In this document: positions 8,654-16,253 of the stretch, in pieces
Numbering within the stretch: the first letter of the stretch is position 1
Layout of the letters: every line of letters begins with the position of its first letter
Assembly (NCBI RefSeq): GCF_000147675.1
Contig: NZ_ADGQ01000019.1
Coordinates: forward strand, 1 to 47,325
DNA length: 47,325 bases
Direction: 5' to 3'
DNA from: Peptostreptococcus stomatis DSM 17678
GTDB lineage: Bacteria > Bacillota > Clostridia > Peptostreptococcales > Peptostreptococcaceae
Translations under genes and position numbers: made by a program
Notes under the pieces: model-generated
What the model was told of the DNA's origin: nothing
What the model saw: the letters and a program-made list of their open reading frames with translations, nothing else
Databases searched by the model: none

Positions 8654-8774
8654 ATTTTAAAATAACAAATTGTTAATCTCTTTAGCTACATATATTTAAC
8701 ATAGCTTCATTTATATAGTGTTACCTATATACAAGTTAGCGCATTTTTGATTACTGCTTTTAGATTATATATGT

Positions 8775-9008
8775 TTAAATCTTGCTTCTTTTTTCAATAC
8801 TATCTAGGAGAATTAAAAATAATCCTATCATAAACAATTTACTTCTGCTAAAATATATAACATTAAAAATTTCAGAAAATCTAACTAGTTCTATATCAAC
8901 TGGTCTGAAATTAAATACAAACCATGAGGAAAAAATACATATTAGTATATCAATTATTATTAATATAATCCCCACATCTTTTTTATTTATTTTATCTCTA
9001 TTTTTCAT
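8775..9008 (-). CDS. Small two-helix membrane protein, unknown
   Basis: I do not recognise this 77-residue protein. It has a charged N-terminus (MKNRDKINKKD), a hydrophobic helix at about 12-33 (GIILIIIDILICIFSSWFVF), a polar middle and a second helix at about 56-68, then a basic tail. AAAGGA precedes the ATG by 10 nt. The gene follows a chain of short overlapping frames (9014-9156) that may be a broken upstream partner. It could also be the remaining part of a longer decayed gene. Confidence 0.5.
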   Translation of the reverse strand: MKNRDKINKKDVGIILIIIDILICIFSSWFVFNFRPVDIELVRFSEIFNVIYFSRSKLFMIGLFLILLDSIEKRSKI

Positions 9009-9156
9009 ATTTTATTTATCCTTTATTAAATTATGTCTGAAGTTAATAAATTTTGCTTTTTTATAAGGAGTTCTACTTAATACTTTACCATAAATGATAA
9101 TGTACTCACAAGAATAGCATTTTTCATTGCTCTACTTTTTTCAATTTATTATTCAT
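9009..9156 (-). pseudogene. Possible frameshifted small gene
   Basis: A strong ribosome binding site, GGAGGTGA (9163-9170), precedes an ATG at 9156, but the frame stops after MNNKLKKVEQ. A second frame, overlapping at ATGA, continues MKNAILVSTLSFMVKY. A third continues KVLSRTPYKKAKFINF and ends at the ribosome binding site of the next gene. Joined by two frameshifts this reads like one small membrane-associated protein. Product unknown. Confidence 0.35.
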
Positions 9157-9171
9157 AATAAATCACCTCCA

Positions 9172-9197
9172 AATAATATTATTATAATAATATTATT
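9172..9197. promoter_or_regulatory. Perfect 26-bp AT palindrome before small ORF
   Basis: The 26 bases built from AATAATATTATTA and its complement form a perfect palindrome, directly beside the GGAGGTGA site at 9163-9170. It contains only A and T, so chance or low complexity is possible. Its place at the start of a transcription unit would suit an operator or an mRNA hairpin. Confidence 0.4.
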
Positions 9198-9301
9198 TAT
9201 TTTGCAAAAAGTCAACAAAAAAGTCAGAAAATTTTCAAAATTATTTTTTCATAATTTGTAATAGTAAGTTGAACTTGGTTATTTTTTTCTTCCCATTTTA
9301 A

Positions 9302-9340
9302 AAGCCCTCCTATGATAATTGTTTTACCATAGAAGGACTT
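9302..9340 (-). terminator. Likely serS terminator
   Basis: On the minus strand AAGTCCTTCTATG pairs with CATAGGAGGGCTT, with two mismatches or wobbles, and is followed by TTTTAAAA. It lies about 140 bp beyond the serS stop. Confidence 0.65.
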
Positions 9341-9392
9341 ATTTTAATTTACAGGTTTTTTTGCATACTCTCTCATATTTAATATATTCTAC

Positions 9393-9423
9393 TGATTTAA
9401 ACTATCACCAATCTTATTTGACA
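9393..9423. repeat. Dispersed repeat copy 2, downstream of serS
   Basis: Partner of the repeat at 20-50 (28 of 31 bases identical). On the minus strand it continues the serS reading frame past its TAG and ends SNKIGDSLNQ-stop, so a read-through product would carry about 34 extra residues. That may be coincidence. Both copies follow serine-charging genes. Confidence 0.6.
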
Positions 9424-9481
9424 AGAGGCTATACTCCTTGCCTAGACTCATCGTTCTGCAAGTAGTATAGTAGGATCCCAA

Positions 9482-10762
9482 CTATTTTATTAAGTCACAC
9501 TTCATATACTTTCTTAGGGCTTCCGGAACCACTACGCTGCCATCAGCCTGCTGGTAGTTTTCAAGTATAGCAGCAAGAGTTCTACCAACTGCCAAACCTG
9601 ATCCATTTAGAGTGTGGACAAATTCAGTCTTGGCATTTCTATCCCTCTTAAATCTGATGTTGGCCCTTCTTGCCTGGAAGTCTTCAAAGTTTGAACAAGA
9701 AGATATTTCTACATACCTGTTGTAACTTGGCATCCAAACTTCTAGGTCATACTTCTTGGCAGCAGTAAAGCCTAGGTCTCCTGTACATATCTTAACCACC
9801 CTATATGGTAGGCCTAACAACTGTAGCATCTTTTCAGCATCATTAGTCAAAGTTTCTAATTCCTGGTAAGAATCTTCTGGCTTAACAAACTTAACTAGCT
9901 CTACCTTATTGAACTGGTGCTGTCTAACTAGACCCCTAGTATCCCTACCAGCTGATCCGGCTTCAGACCTGAAGCATGGAGTGTAGGCACAGTGCTTGAT
10001 TGGAAGCTTGTCCAAGCTCAATATTTCATTGTTGTAAAGGTTAGTTACTGGAACTTCTGCAGTTGGTACCAAGAAGTATTCTAAACCTTCTAGCTTGAAC
10101 ATATCCTCTTCAAACTTAGGTAGCTGGCCAGTCCCTATAAAGCTGTTTCTATTGGCGATGAAAGGAGGTATTACCTCTGTATAGCCGTTATTTTCAGTAT
10201 GCTGGTCAAGGAAGAAACCTATTAGAGACCTTTCTAGCTTAGAACCCAAGCCCTTAAGCACTGTAAATCTTGATCCTGTTATCTTTCCACCTCTTTCGAA
10301 GTCAAGTATATCAAGGTCTGTTCCTATGTCCCAGTGGGCCTTGTGTTCGAAATCAAACTTTGTAGGCTCTCCCCACCTTCTTATTTCTACGTTGTCTTCA
10401 TCAGTTTCACCCTGTGGTACATCTGGGTGTGGTACATTAGGTATTCTCATTAGCCTATAAACTAGCTTTTCTTCTACTTCCCTAAGTTCAACGTCAAATT
10501 CCTTTATCTTGTCAGATAAGACCTTTAGTTCAGCCTTTATCTCGTCTATATTTTCACCGTTTTTCATCATTACTGGTATCTTCTTAGAGTCAACATTTGA
10601 CTTGTTCTTTAGGACTTCAACTTCCTTTAAGATAGCCTTTCTCTTGTCATCCAAGTCTAGTACTTCATCAAGGTCCTTAGGATCAAATTCTCCTTCACCC
10701 CTTCTGCCCATCAAAAGCTTAATCTCATCAAGATTTTCTCTAATTCTCTTTACGTCTAACAT
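9482..10762 (-). CDS. serS: Seryl-tRNA synthetase
   Basis: Class II synthetase charging tRNA-Ser, 426 residues. The N-terminal part begins [15 protein letters not shown], followed by the long antiparallel coiled-coil arm that contacts the tRNA variable arm (about 30-100). Motif 2 is [15 protein letters not shown] and motif 3 is [13 protein letters not shown]. The start is the ATG at 10762, with GAGAGGT before it. The reading frame stays open another 55 codons upstream into the T-box terminator, but that part is leader RNA. Expression is controlled by the T-box at 10874-11096. Confidence 0.98.
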   Translation of the reverse strand: MLDVKRIRENLDEIKLLMGRRGEGEFDPKDLDEVLDLDDKRKAILKEVEVLKNKSNVDSKKIPVMMKNGENIDEIKAELKVLSDKIKEFDVELREVEEKLVYRLMRIPNVPHPDVPQGETDEDNVEIRRWGEPTKFDFEHKAHWDIGTDLDILDFERGGKITGSRFTVLKGLGSKLERSLIGFFLDQHTENNGYTEVIPPFIANRNSFIGTGQLPKFEEDMFKLEGLEYFLVPTAEVPVTNLYNNEILSLDKLPIKHCAYTPCFRSEAGSAGRDTRGLVRQHQFNKVELVKFVKPEDSYQELETLTNDAEKMLQLLGLPYRVVKICTGDLGFTAAKKYDLEVWMPSYNRYVEISSCSNFEDFQARRANIRFKRDRNAKTEFVHTLNGSGLAVGRTLAAILENYQQADGSVVVPEALRKYMKCDLIK

Positions 10763-10873
10763 ATCTTTACCTCTCTTTATAAATAATATATTTTTTGTAT
10801 TTTTAATACTGGGACCCGGCAAAAAAGCATGATTCCTAACAAGGGTATATGATAGGTCCTGTATTTTAATAAT

Positions 10874-11096
10874 AAAAAAAGACTCCCATCCCAATAAGGG
10901 ACGAAAGTCATAATTCCGCGTTGCCACCCTAGTTGGCTATATAAATAGCCCACCTCTAACCCTTATCGCAGGTCCTACGTCTAGTACTATTTCAAACTAG
11001 AAGCTCCGGAGTAGATTCAGGAAAACTTGCCATGGGTTCACACCGACCACCCATTCTCTGAAGACAGGACTTAACTTACTAGGCTCCATCATAGCC
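10874..11096 (-). promoter_or_regulatory. T-box leader controlling serS
   Basis: The minus strand carries the conserved T-box AGGGTGGCAACGCGG (complement of 10916-10930). The terminator after it is a GACTTTCGTCCC/GGGATGGGAGTC stem followed by seven T (10874-10909). The Stem I region includes AGAGAATGGGTGGTCGGTG and the segment GAATCTACTCC. The likely specifier is TCT (or TCC) in that segment, a serine codon read by tRNA-Ser(GGA). Uncharged tRNA-Ser would be expected to favour the antiterminator and raise serS expression. Confidence 0.95.
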
Positions 11097-11115
11097 ATCA
11101 AATCTATATGTATCC

Positions 11116-11144
11116 ATTATATACCTATTAAAGACCTTTTTCAA
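11116..11144 (-). promoter_or_regulatory. Promoter of serS T-box transcript
   Basis: TTGAAA (complement of 11139-11144), a 17-bp spacer and TATAAT (complement of 11116-11121) lie directly before the T-box. Confidence 0.85.
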
Positions 11145-11237
11145 GCCTAACTTACTATGGATTTACATAGACCTCTCTTAGTTGTCAAGACATATGTTAC
11201 ACTTTGAGAAATACTCTAATCAACAGAGTATAAACTG

Positions 11238-11266
11238 TTGAAATTATGTGTAAAAAATTGTATAAT
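11238..11266 (+). promoter_or_regulatory. Promoter of the peptide/pentapeptide locus
   Basis: TTGAAA (11238-11243), a 17-bp spacer and TATAAT (11261-11266). Transcription would start near 11273, leaving a leader of about 95 nt that can form hairpins, including CCAACA/TGTTGG at 11284-11299. Confidence 0.85.
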
Positions 11267-11365
11267 AATAATGCCCGCACCGGCCAACAGTGATGTTGGT
11301 AATAGTATTGTCCACGGACAGAATGGGGTCTAAAAAGTACTATTTGCAAGGAGGTGATGTCTACT

Positions 11366-11518
11366 ATGAATAAAATTTCAGATGTATTAACAGTGATTAG
11401 TTTTATATTATTTATTGTTATAAAAATATTTGAAAATAATAATTACAGTATGGCATCACTGTTGTGTGGTGCTATTTTTATATGGAAAGGACGTGTATTT
11501 GTTGGAGAAGGGATATGA
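11366..11518 (+). CDS. 50-residue hydrophobic peptide (type I toxin-like)
   Basis: The peptide starts MNKISDVLTVISFILFIVIK, continues as a single predicted membrane helix to about residue 22, then a polar stretch, and ends WKGRVFVGEGI. GGAGGTGATG stands 5-12 nt before the ATG. A strong promoter, a structured leader, the very strong ribosome binding site and the MxxxxxLxxxISF opening resemble small holin-like type I toxins of Firmicutes, but I cannot confirm the family. The leader segment CAACAGTGATG (11285-11295) is perfectly complementary to CATCACTGTTG inside this ORF (11454-11464). The 3' end overlaps the start of the pentapeptide gene by 20 nt. No antisense RNA promoter was evident. Confidence 0.6.
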   Translation: MNKISDVLTVISFILFIVIKIFENNNYSMASLLCGAIFIWKGRVFVGEGI

Positions 11519-12137
11519 TTCGAAAATATTTGCAAAAAAGAGGAAACAAAAATACCCTAGAAATAAGTTTTTTTCTTATTCAGGAGTGAGTAGGGATGAT
11601 AAAAACTTCAGTTACAAAGATTTTCGTAATTCAGATTCAATACACTCTTCATTTAAAAGATGTAAGTTTTTTGGTACTTTATTTAAAAAATCAAAATTGA
11701 AGTATTGTTCTTTTGGTGGTGCTATTTTTACGGGTATAACATTTACGAATTGCAATTTTAGAGGAAGCCGATTTTTAGGTGCTGTTTTTGATAATTGCTT
11801 TTTTGAACACTGCATTTTTCAAAAATGTAATTTTAAAAATGCTCAATTTATTAATACCTATGTTAAAAGTTCAAGTTTTAAAGAAGCATCAGGTTTAAAA
11901 TTAGATTTAATAAAATACGACATAAGCGAATTAAATATAGTAGATGATAAGGTGTTAGAAGATTTGAGGTCAAAATATATTAATACTAATGTAGAAAATG
12001 TTATTAATAAAATTGATATCAGTAGACTATTAACCGTTTTTGAACGAGATAGATTAGAAAATACACTAGATGCTTTAAAAGAAAATGATAAGATAGATAC
12101 AGTAGTTTTTAGTCATGTCTTGGCGAAAATTAAATAA
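11499..12137 (+). CDS. Pentapeptide-repeat protein, TTG start
   Basis: Residues from about 45 to 130 are a run of pentapeptides with Phe at the core position and often Cys or Ala at the end: KFFGT, SFGGA, NFRGS, RFLGA, FFEHC, IFQKC, NFKNA. These should fold as a right-handed quadrilateral beta helix, as in Qnr/MfpA DNA mimics. A charged helical C-terminal domain of about 65 residues follows. I chose the TTG at 11499, with GGAAAGGA 7 nt before it, giving 212 residues; the upstream ATG at 11430 lies inside the small peptide gene. The gene is much more AT-rich than its neighbours. Translation is probably coupled to the overlapping peptide. Role unknown; immunity or target protection is a guess from the fold. 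Confidence 0.75.
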   Translation: MLEKGYDSKIFAKKRKQKYPRNKFFSYSGVSRDDKNFSYKDFRNSDSIHSSFKRCKFFGTLFKKSKLKYCSFGGAIFTGITFTNCNFRGSRFLGAVFDNCFFEHCIFQKCNFKNAQFINTYVKSSSFKEASGLKLDLIKYDISELNIVDDKVLEDLRSKYINTNVENVINKIDISRLLTVFERDRLENTLDALKENDKIDTVVFSHVLAKIK

Positions 12138-12147
12138 AAACAATTAC

Positions 12148-12181
12148 AGGTGATAGAAAATAAAAATCTATCGCCTTTTTA
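12148..12181 (+). terminator. Terminator of the pentapeptide-repeat gene
   Basis: AGGTGATAG pairs with CTATCGCCT (one G-U), followed by TTTTT, 10 nt after the stop. Confidence 0.85.
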
Positions 12182-12193
12182 TGTCTTGAATTG

Positions 12194-12274
12194 TCAAATC
12201 AAATGCAACTCTACTGAATGATAAACCTCGTATGGAGTTTTCCAATTTAAGCATTTGCGCGGTCTAAGATTTAT
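12194..12274 (-). pseudogene. IS30-family transposase C-terminal remnant
   Basis: On the minus strand a 26-codon piece reads NLRPRKCLNWKTPYEVYHSV and ends LHLI-stop. This is the well-known C-terminus of IS30-type DDE transposases (NxRPRKxLxWKTPYEVF...LHL). An in-frame stop lies just upstream and no more of the gene is seen. The matching N-terminal type of sequence occurs separately at 47110-47241. Confidence 0.8.
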
Positions 12275-12318
12275 TTATTTCATTTTTGCTTCAACATAGC
12301 TATCTGATTGATTAATAG

Positions 12319-12382
12319 AGAGTATAGAATTTTTTCTGTAAATTTGCCTTCTATGGTAATTTACAGAAAAATTTTATACTCT
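12319..12382. repeat. Near-perfect 26-bp inverted repeat, transposon-end-like
   Basis: The left arm begins AGAGTATAGAATTTTTTCTG and the right arm, read on the other strand, begins AGAGTATAAAATTTTTCTGT. They match apart from one base and one T-run length difference, and are separated by about 12 bp. The arms look like transposon terminal repeats left back to back (style of IS256-type ends, low confidence). A terminator for lysA is the alternative, but there is no T-run right after the stem. Confidence 0.6.
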
Positions 12383-12490
12383 AGGTTTTTATCTGTGTTC
12401 TAACATCTTCTTTTATTTACTCTTAAAAATAGTTTACATGTCTAAAAATATACTATATATAATCTATTATTATTTGTCTATTATAATTGA

Positions 12491-13786
12491 CTATACCTGA
12501 TTTTTAATTAAATCTTCCAGACTCTCTCTCTTTATAACAATCTTGTCCTTGCCATCACCAACAAATACTACTGCTGGCTTTTGCATAAGATTGTAGTTAG
12601 ATGCCATGGAATAATGGTAGGCCCCTGTACAGGCTACTACCAGAATATCACCTATTTTTGCCTCAGGTATCCTGACATCCTTGGCTATCAGGTCTCCTGA
12701 CTCGCAGCACTTACCGGCTATTGTTACAAGAGAGGCGTCCTCCTCATTCATCCTATTTGCCAGGGCAACCTCGTACTTGGCACCATAAAGGGCAGTCCTT
12801 ATATGGTCGGTCATGCCACCATCAATTGACACATATGTCCTTACACCAGGGATTTCCTTTATAGTTCCTACCCTATATAGGGTATAGCCTGCTTCACCGA
12901 CTATAGACCTACCTGGCTCTAACCACAATTGTGGTATGGCCAAACCTTGGCTCCTGGCAGACTCTTTTAGGCAGGCTATTATCTCTTCTAGAGCATCCTC
13001 TATTGGATATGAGACATCCTCATCTGTATATCTGATACCAAATCCTCCACCTATATTTAGGATTTTCGCTTCAAAGTCAAGATCCTCTTTAAGGTCCTTT
13101 AACCAAACAAAAACTTTCTTGATTGCCGCCTGACTGCCTTCTGTACCAAATATCTGTGACCCTATATGGAAGTGTAGTCCTATTAGGTCTATATTTTCAG
13201 CCCTCAATATGGCTTCTACACCCTCCCTGGCCTGGCCATTATCTATATTTAGACCAAATTTAGAGTCTGTATTTCCTGTTGTTATAAATTCATGGGTATG
13301 GGCCTCTACACCTGGAGTAACCCTTAATAGGGCCTTTGCCCTCTTGCCCATTTCTCCGGCTATCCTATCTATCCTTTCAACCTCAGCAAGACTGTCTACA
13401 ACAAAGCAGCCTATATTACTTTCTAGGGCATAGCCTATTTCATATTCTGTCTTGTTGTTACCATGAAGATGGATTTTCTGGGAGTCAAAATCTACTGAAA
13501 GGGCATTGTATAGCTCTCCAACAGATACAACATCTAGGCCCATGTCTTCTTCCTTCATTATCCTTACCAATTCCTTACATATAAAGGCCTTGCTTGCATA
13601 TGAAATATGGTAGTCAAGTCCAGACTTTGATAGAACCTTGTGAAACCTCCTACACTGGTCTCTTATCAGGCCCTCGTCATAGACAAATAAGGGGCTTCCA
13701 TACTTATCTACCAGGCTACATGTATCTACCCCACCTATTTCAAGATGGCCCTTTGAATTTATTCTTCCGCTTCCATGTAATTGCAT
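12491..13786 (-). CDS. lysA: Diaminopimelate decarboxylase
   Basis: PLP enzyme making L-lysine from meso-diaminopimelate, the last step of lysine synthesis. At 431 residues it has normal length. The PLP lysine is in SYASKAF (K66), the phosphate-binding loop is GGGFG (247-251), EPGRSIV (290-296) follows, and CESGD (361-365) supplies the active-site Cys of the partner subunit. It is the last gene of the lysine operon, 106 bp after the racemase-like gene. AAGGGGG precedes the ATG. Confidence 0.97.
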   Translation of the reverse strand: MQLHGSGRINSKGHLEIGGVDTCSLVDKYGSPLFVYDEGLIRDQCRRFHKVLSKSGLDYHISYASKAFICKELVRIMKEEDMGLDVVSVGELYNALSVDFDSQKIHLHGNNKTEYEIGYALESNIGCFVVDSLAEVERIDRIAGEMGKRAKALLRVTPGVEAHTHEFITTGNTDSKFGLNIDNGQAREGVEAILRAENIDLIGLHFHIGSQIFGTEGSQAAIKKVFVWLKDLKEDLDFEAKILNIGGGFGIRYTDEDVSYPIEDALEEIIACLKESARSQGLAIPQLWLEPGRSIVGEAGYTLYRVGTIKEIPGVRTYVSIDGGMTDHIRTALYGAKYEVALANRMNEEDASLVTIAGKCCESGDLIAKDVRIPEAKIGDILVVACTGAYHYSMASNYNLMQKPAVVFVGDGKDKIVIKRESLEDLIKNQV

Positions 13787-13892
13787 ACTTATCCCCCTTC
13801 TAAATACTCTTTTTATACTATACTTCTATCTATTATTTATATTTATATTTATCTTTCTTATTCTTTCCTTTTATTTATTTCTATATAATACT

Positions 13893-14969
13893 TTATCCAT
13901 CTATTTCTATATAGTCCACATCAAGACTCATATGGTTTAACACAGATATTTGCTCTGAGTTGCTGGCCACCCCCTTGAAGGTATATTCATGGACCGGTAT
14001 ATCATGGCCATAAAAATAAACTTCATCACCAAGGGTTACAGCCTCATCTATAATAGCTACTGAATGGCTCATCATCAGGGAAACCAAAGGATACCTCCTC
14101 TTGTTTATCTCCAAGTCATGCCCCCTTATCCTTGACCTTAAGAGGCCATCTCCATAGCCCATATTTATAACTGCAAGGTCTGTAGGTTCCTTAGCCACAA
14201 AGGATGAACAATACCCTATACTCTGACCTGGATCAAGGTGGATTATAGACAAGACCCTTGCAGACAGACTGATTGCATGGTCTATCTTTTTAGGACATTC
14301 CCTGTAGGGTAGGCAACCATACAGGTATATTCCCAACCTAACATGACTATGGTCTTCTAGCAAGCCATCCCTGGCAAAGGAGGCGCTATTTTGAGCATGG
14401 ATAAATTTAAACTTATGAACTCTTTTGGCTGCTGCTAGGGCATCAAGCCAAATTTCTCTCTCTCTTTCATAGGTCTTGTCTTGGTCGAACTCATCCGCCC
14501 ATGAAAAATGTGTCCATACACCTTCTATATCTATATTATTGTCCCTTGCAAGGGACAATATCTCTGACATTTCCTCCTTAGACCTACAACCTGACCTCCT
14601 CATACTTCCTGCCCATTCAAGCTGCCAAGATATACCCTTCATATCTTCAAGGTTATTTTTTACAAAGTCAAGGTTGGCTATGGCCGTAGAAATCCTATAC
14701 TTTCTCAATAGATCGAATTCCTTGGCTGGGTTTAGGGATATAATTGTTATATCCTCATATAGGTCTCTCATCTTTATACATTCCTTTAAAGATGTAGTTG
14801 CAAAGACCCTTACTCCTGCCTTGTAAAAGGTCTCTACTGCCCTTTCTAGACCAAAGTTATAGGCATTGTTTTTTACTACTGCTATCAAGCCTCCATCGGT
14901 TTCTTTAAGGACCCTAGTCGCATTTTTGTAGATAGCCCCCAGGTCTATTCTCAATTTTGCATTTTCCAT
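13893..14969 (-). CDS. Alanine-racemase-like PLP protein of the DAP operon
   Basis: Fold-type III PLP protein, 358 residues. The PLP lysine is present in AVVKNNAYNFG (K33), as is GYGDG (271-275). Key catalytic features of alanine racemase differ. The Tyr of the SYGxTY motif that acts as base is Phe257 (GYCSSF), the lysine that is usually carbamylated aligns with Glu118 (LEWAGSMRRSG), and the MCMDQ substrate loop is MMSHSV (299-304). The Arg that binds the substrate is retained (R125). An alr copy sits at this place in the S. aureus dap operon too. No DAP epimerase (dapF) is in the window, so a changed substrate or an accessory role is possible. Annotate as racemase-like, not as proven Alr. 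Confidence 0.8.
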   Translation of the reverse strand: MENAKLRIDLGAIYKNATRVLKETDGGLIAVVKNNAYNFGLERAVETFYKAGVRVFATTSLKECIKMRDLYEDITIISLNPAKEFDLLRKYRISTAIANLDFVKNNLEDMKGISWQLEWAGSMRRSGCRSKEEMSEILSLARDNNIDIEGVWTHFSWADEFDQDKTYEREREIWLDALAAAKRVHKFKFIHAQNSASFARDGLLEDHSHVRLGIYLYGCLPYRECPKKIDHAISLSARVLSIIHLDPGQSIGYCSSFVAKEPTDLAVINMGYGDGLLRSRIRGHDLEINKRRYPLVSLMMSHSVAIIDEAVTLGDEVYFYGHDIPVHEYTFKGVASNSEQISVLNHMSLDVDYIEIDG

Positions 14970-14984
14970 TTCAATTACACCTAC

Positions 14985-16136
14985 CTAATTACAATAAGCC
15001 CTTACTACTTCTACAAGGAAGTCCACCCCATATACCAGGGCCTCTTCCCTCATCTGTAGTGTCGGCGTATGAAGTCCTGTCGTATAGCCTAGGTCTTCAT
15101 TTCTAATTCCTACAAAGGAATAGTTTACTGGCCCAAGCTCTGAGAAGAAGGAGAAGTCCTCACCCAATAGGTAGGGCTCTTCTTTAAATTCAAAACTAGC
15201 CCCTGTATTTTGTGCTGCCCTTTCCACTAGGTCTAGTAGGCAGGCATCATTTAAAAGGGCAGGATAGCCCTCTTTAAAGTTTAAATCAACCTTGCACCTG
15301 CTAGCTATCTCCAGGCCCGAACAAATTTCTTTCATTCTATTTTTTATTATTTTAAGGTCATCGCCATCATAGGTCCTGATAGTCCCCTCCATGTGGCCAT
15401 TTTCAGGAACTGCATTCATGACTTCTCCTACAGACATCTTACCCACATGGATTATATTAGTATGCTTACAGTCTAGGTCATAGACAGTAATTGCCTCTAT
15501 TTGTTGGTAGATGTTTACACAGGCATTTAGGGCATTTAGGCCATTTTCTCTCAGACCAACATGGGCAGTCCTTCCCTTTACATCTATGGTAAACTCATTG
15601 CAACTAGCCATTATAGGGCCTGGTCTTGTAACAATTTTTCCCTCTTCAAAATCCGGGTTTACATGAAGGGCATACGAGGCCTTGATATTATATTTTTTAA
15701 AATTATATTCCTTTATCAAGAGGTTGGCCCCACCAAAGGACTCCTCTGATGGCTGAAATACAGCCAGTATATTCACTTTTAGAAGGCCTGACTTTTTCAA
15801 TTCCAGGATTTCCTTCACTACACCCAAGAGCATGCTTGCATGAGCATCGTGGCCACAGGCATGCATGACCCCATCATTTTGGGATTTGAAGTCTACATCA
15901 TTCATTTCCCTTATAGGAAGGGCATCTACGTCTGCCCTCAAAATGATAGTATCTTGTCCCCCTCCATCTATATAGACTATGGTCCCTGTATTTAGGCAGG
16001 TCTCATAGGTCAAGTCCATCTTGTCAAGTTCAGCCCTTATATAGGCGGCTGTCTTATACTCTTTTTGGGACAACTCCGGATTTTTGTGTAGGTGTCTTCT
16101 CCACCTTATTAAATCTTCTAACCTTGTTACCTTCAT
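14985..16136 (-). CDS. dapL: N-acetyldiaminopimelate deacetylase (M20 family)
   Basis: M20 metallo-amidohydrolase, 383 residues, annotated from its place after dapH and before alr/lysA. It would remove the acetyl group from N-acetyl-LL-diaminopimelate. Visible motifs are RRHLHKNPELSQKEYKTA, the metal-binding MHACGHDAH (91-99) and the catalytic QPSEESFGG (128-136). On sequence alone it could be called hippurate hydrolase or aminoacylase; the operon makes the DAP role likely. A possible internal promoter lies between it and dapH. Confidence 0.9.
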   Translation of the reverse strand: MKVTRLEDLIRWRRHLHKNPELSQKEYKTAAYIRAELDKMDLTYETCLNTGTIVYIDGGGQDTIILRADVDALPIREMNDVDFKSQNDGVMHACGHDAHASMLLGVVKEILELKKSGLLKVNILAVFQPSEESFGGANLLIKEYNFKKYNIKASYALHVNPDFEEGKIVTRPGPIMASCNEFTIDVKGRTAHVGLRENGLNALNACVNIYQQIEAITVYDLDCKHTNIIHVGKMSVGEVMNAVPENGHMEGTIRTYDGDDLKIIKNRMKEICSGLEIASRCKVDLNFKEGYPALLNDACLLDLVERAAQNTGASFEFKEEPYLLGEDFSFFSELGPVNYSFVGIRNEDLGYTTGLHTPTLQMREEALVYGVDFLVEVVRAYCN

Positions 16137-16159
16137 ATATTCACCTACTATCTATACAA

Positions 16160-16245
16160 AAATTAGTATTAACTATATTCAAAATTATACCATCTTTACA
16201 AAATAATTTATAAAGTATAATTCGAATTTTCGTTAATACTAATTT
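16160..16245. repeat. 14-bp inverted repeat around an internal promoter
   Basis: AAATTAGTATTAAC (16160-16173) and GTTAATACTAATTT (16232-16245) are perfect inverted copies 58 bp apart, in the dapH-dapL spacer. They bracket the candidate promoter at 16184-16213. They could be regulator sites or the arms of an RNA stem. Confidence 0.65.
16184..16213 (-). promoter_or_regulatory. Candidate internal promoter for dapL-alr-lysA
   Basis: On the minus strand TTATAA, an 18-bp spacer and TATAAT lie before dapL. The -35 is poor, the -10 is perfect. Confidence 0.5.
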
Positions 16246-16253
16246 GATTATAT

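Larger units (their letters stand above)
7912..8774. other. Gene-poor AT-rich stretch with two hairpins
   Basis: I see no credible gene here. The 83-codon minus frame at 7953-8204 is phenylalanine/isoleucine/tyrosine-rich translation of AT-rich DNA without a good ribosome binding site. The only clear structures are the two hairpins listed separately (8541-8582 and 8627-8653). The symporter promoter must lie near the left edge, but I could not pick it with confidence. Confidence 0.5.

Noticed and set aside
8782-9066. 94-codon plus frame
   Set aside because: It is the antisense of the better-supported 77-residue minus-strand gene and lacks a ribosome binding site.
10763-10927. N-terminal extension of seryl-tRNA synthetase
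   Set aside because: The open frame passes through the T-box terminator; the ATG at 10762 with GAGAGGT and the family N-terminus [10 protein letters not shown] mark the true start.
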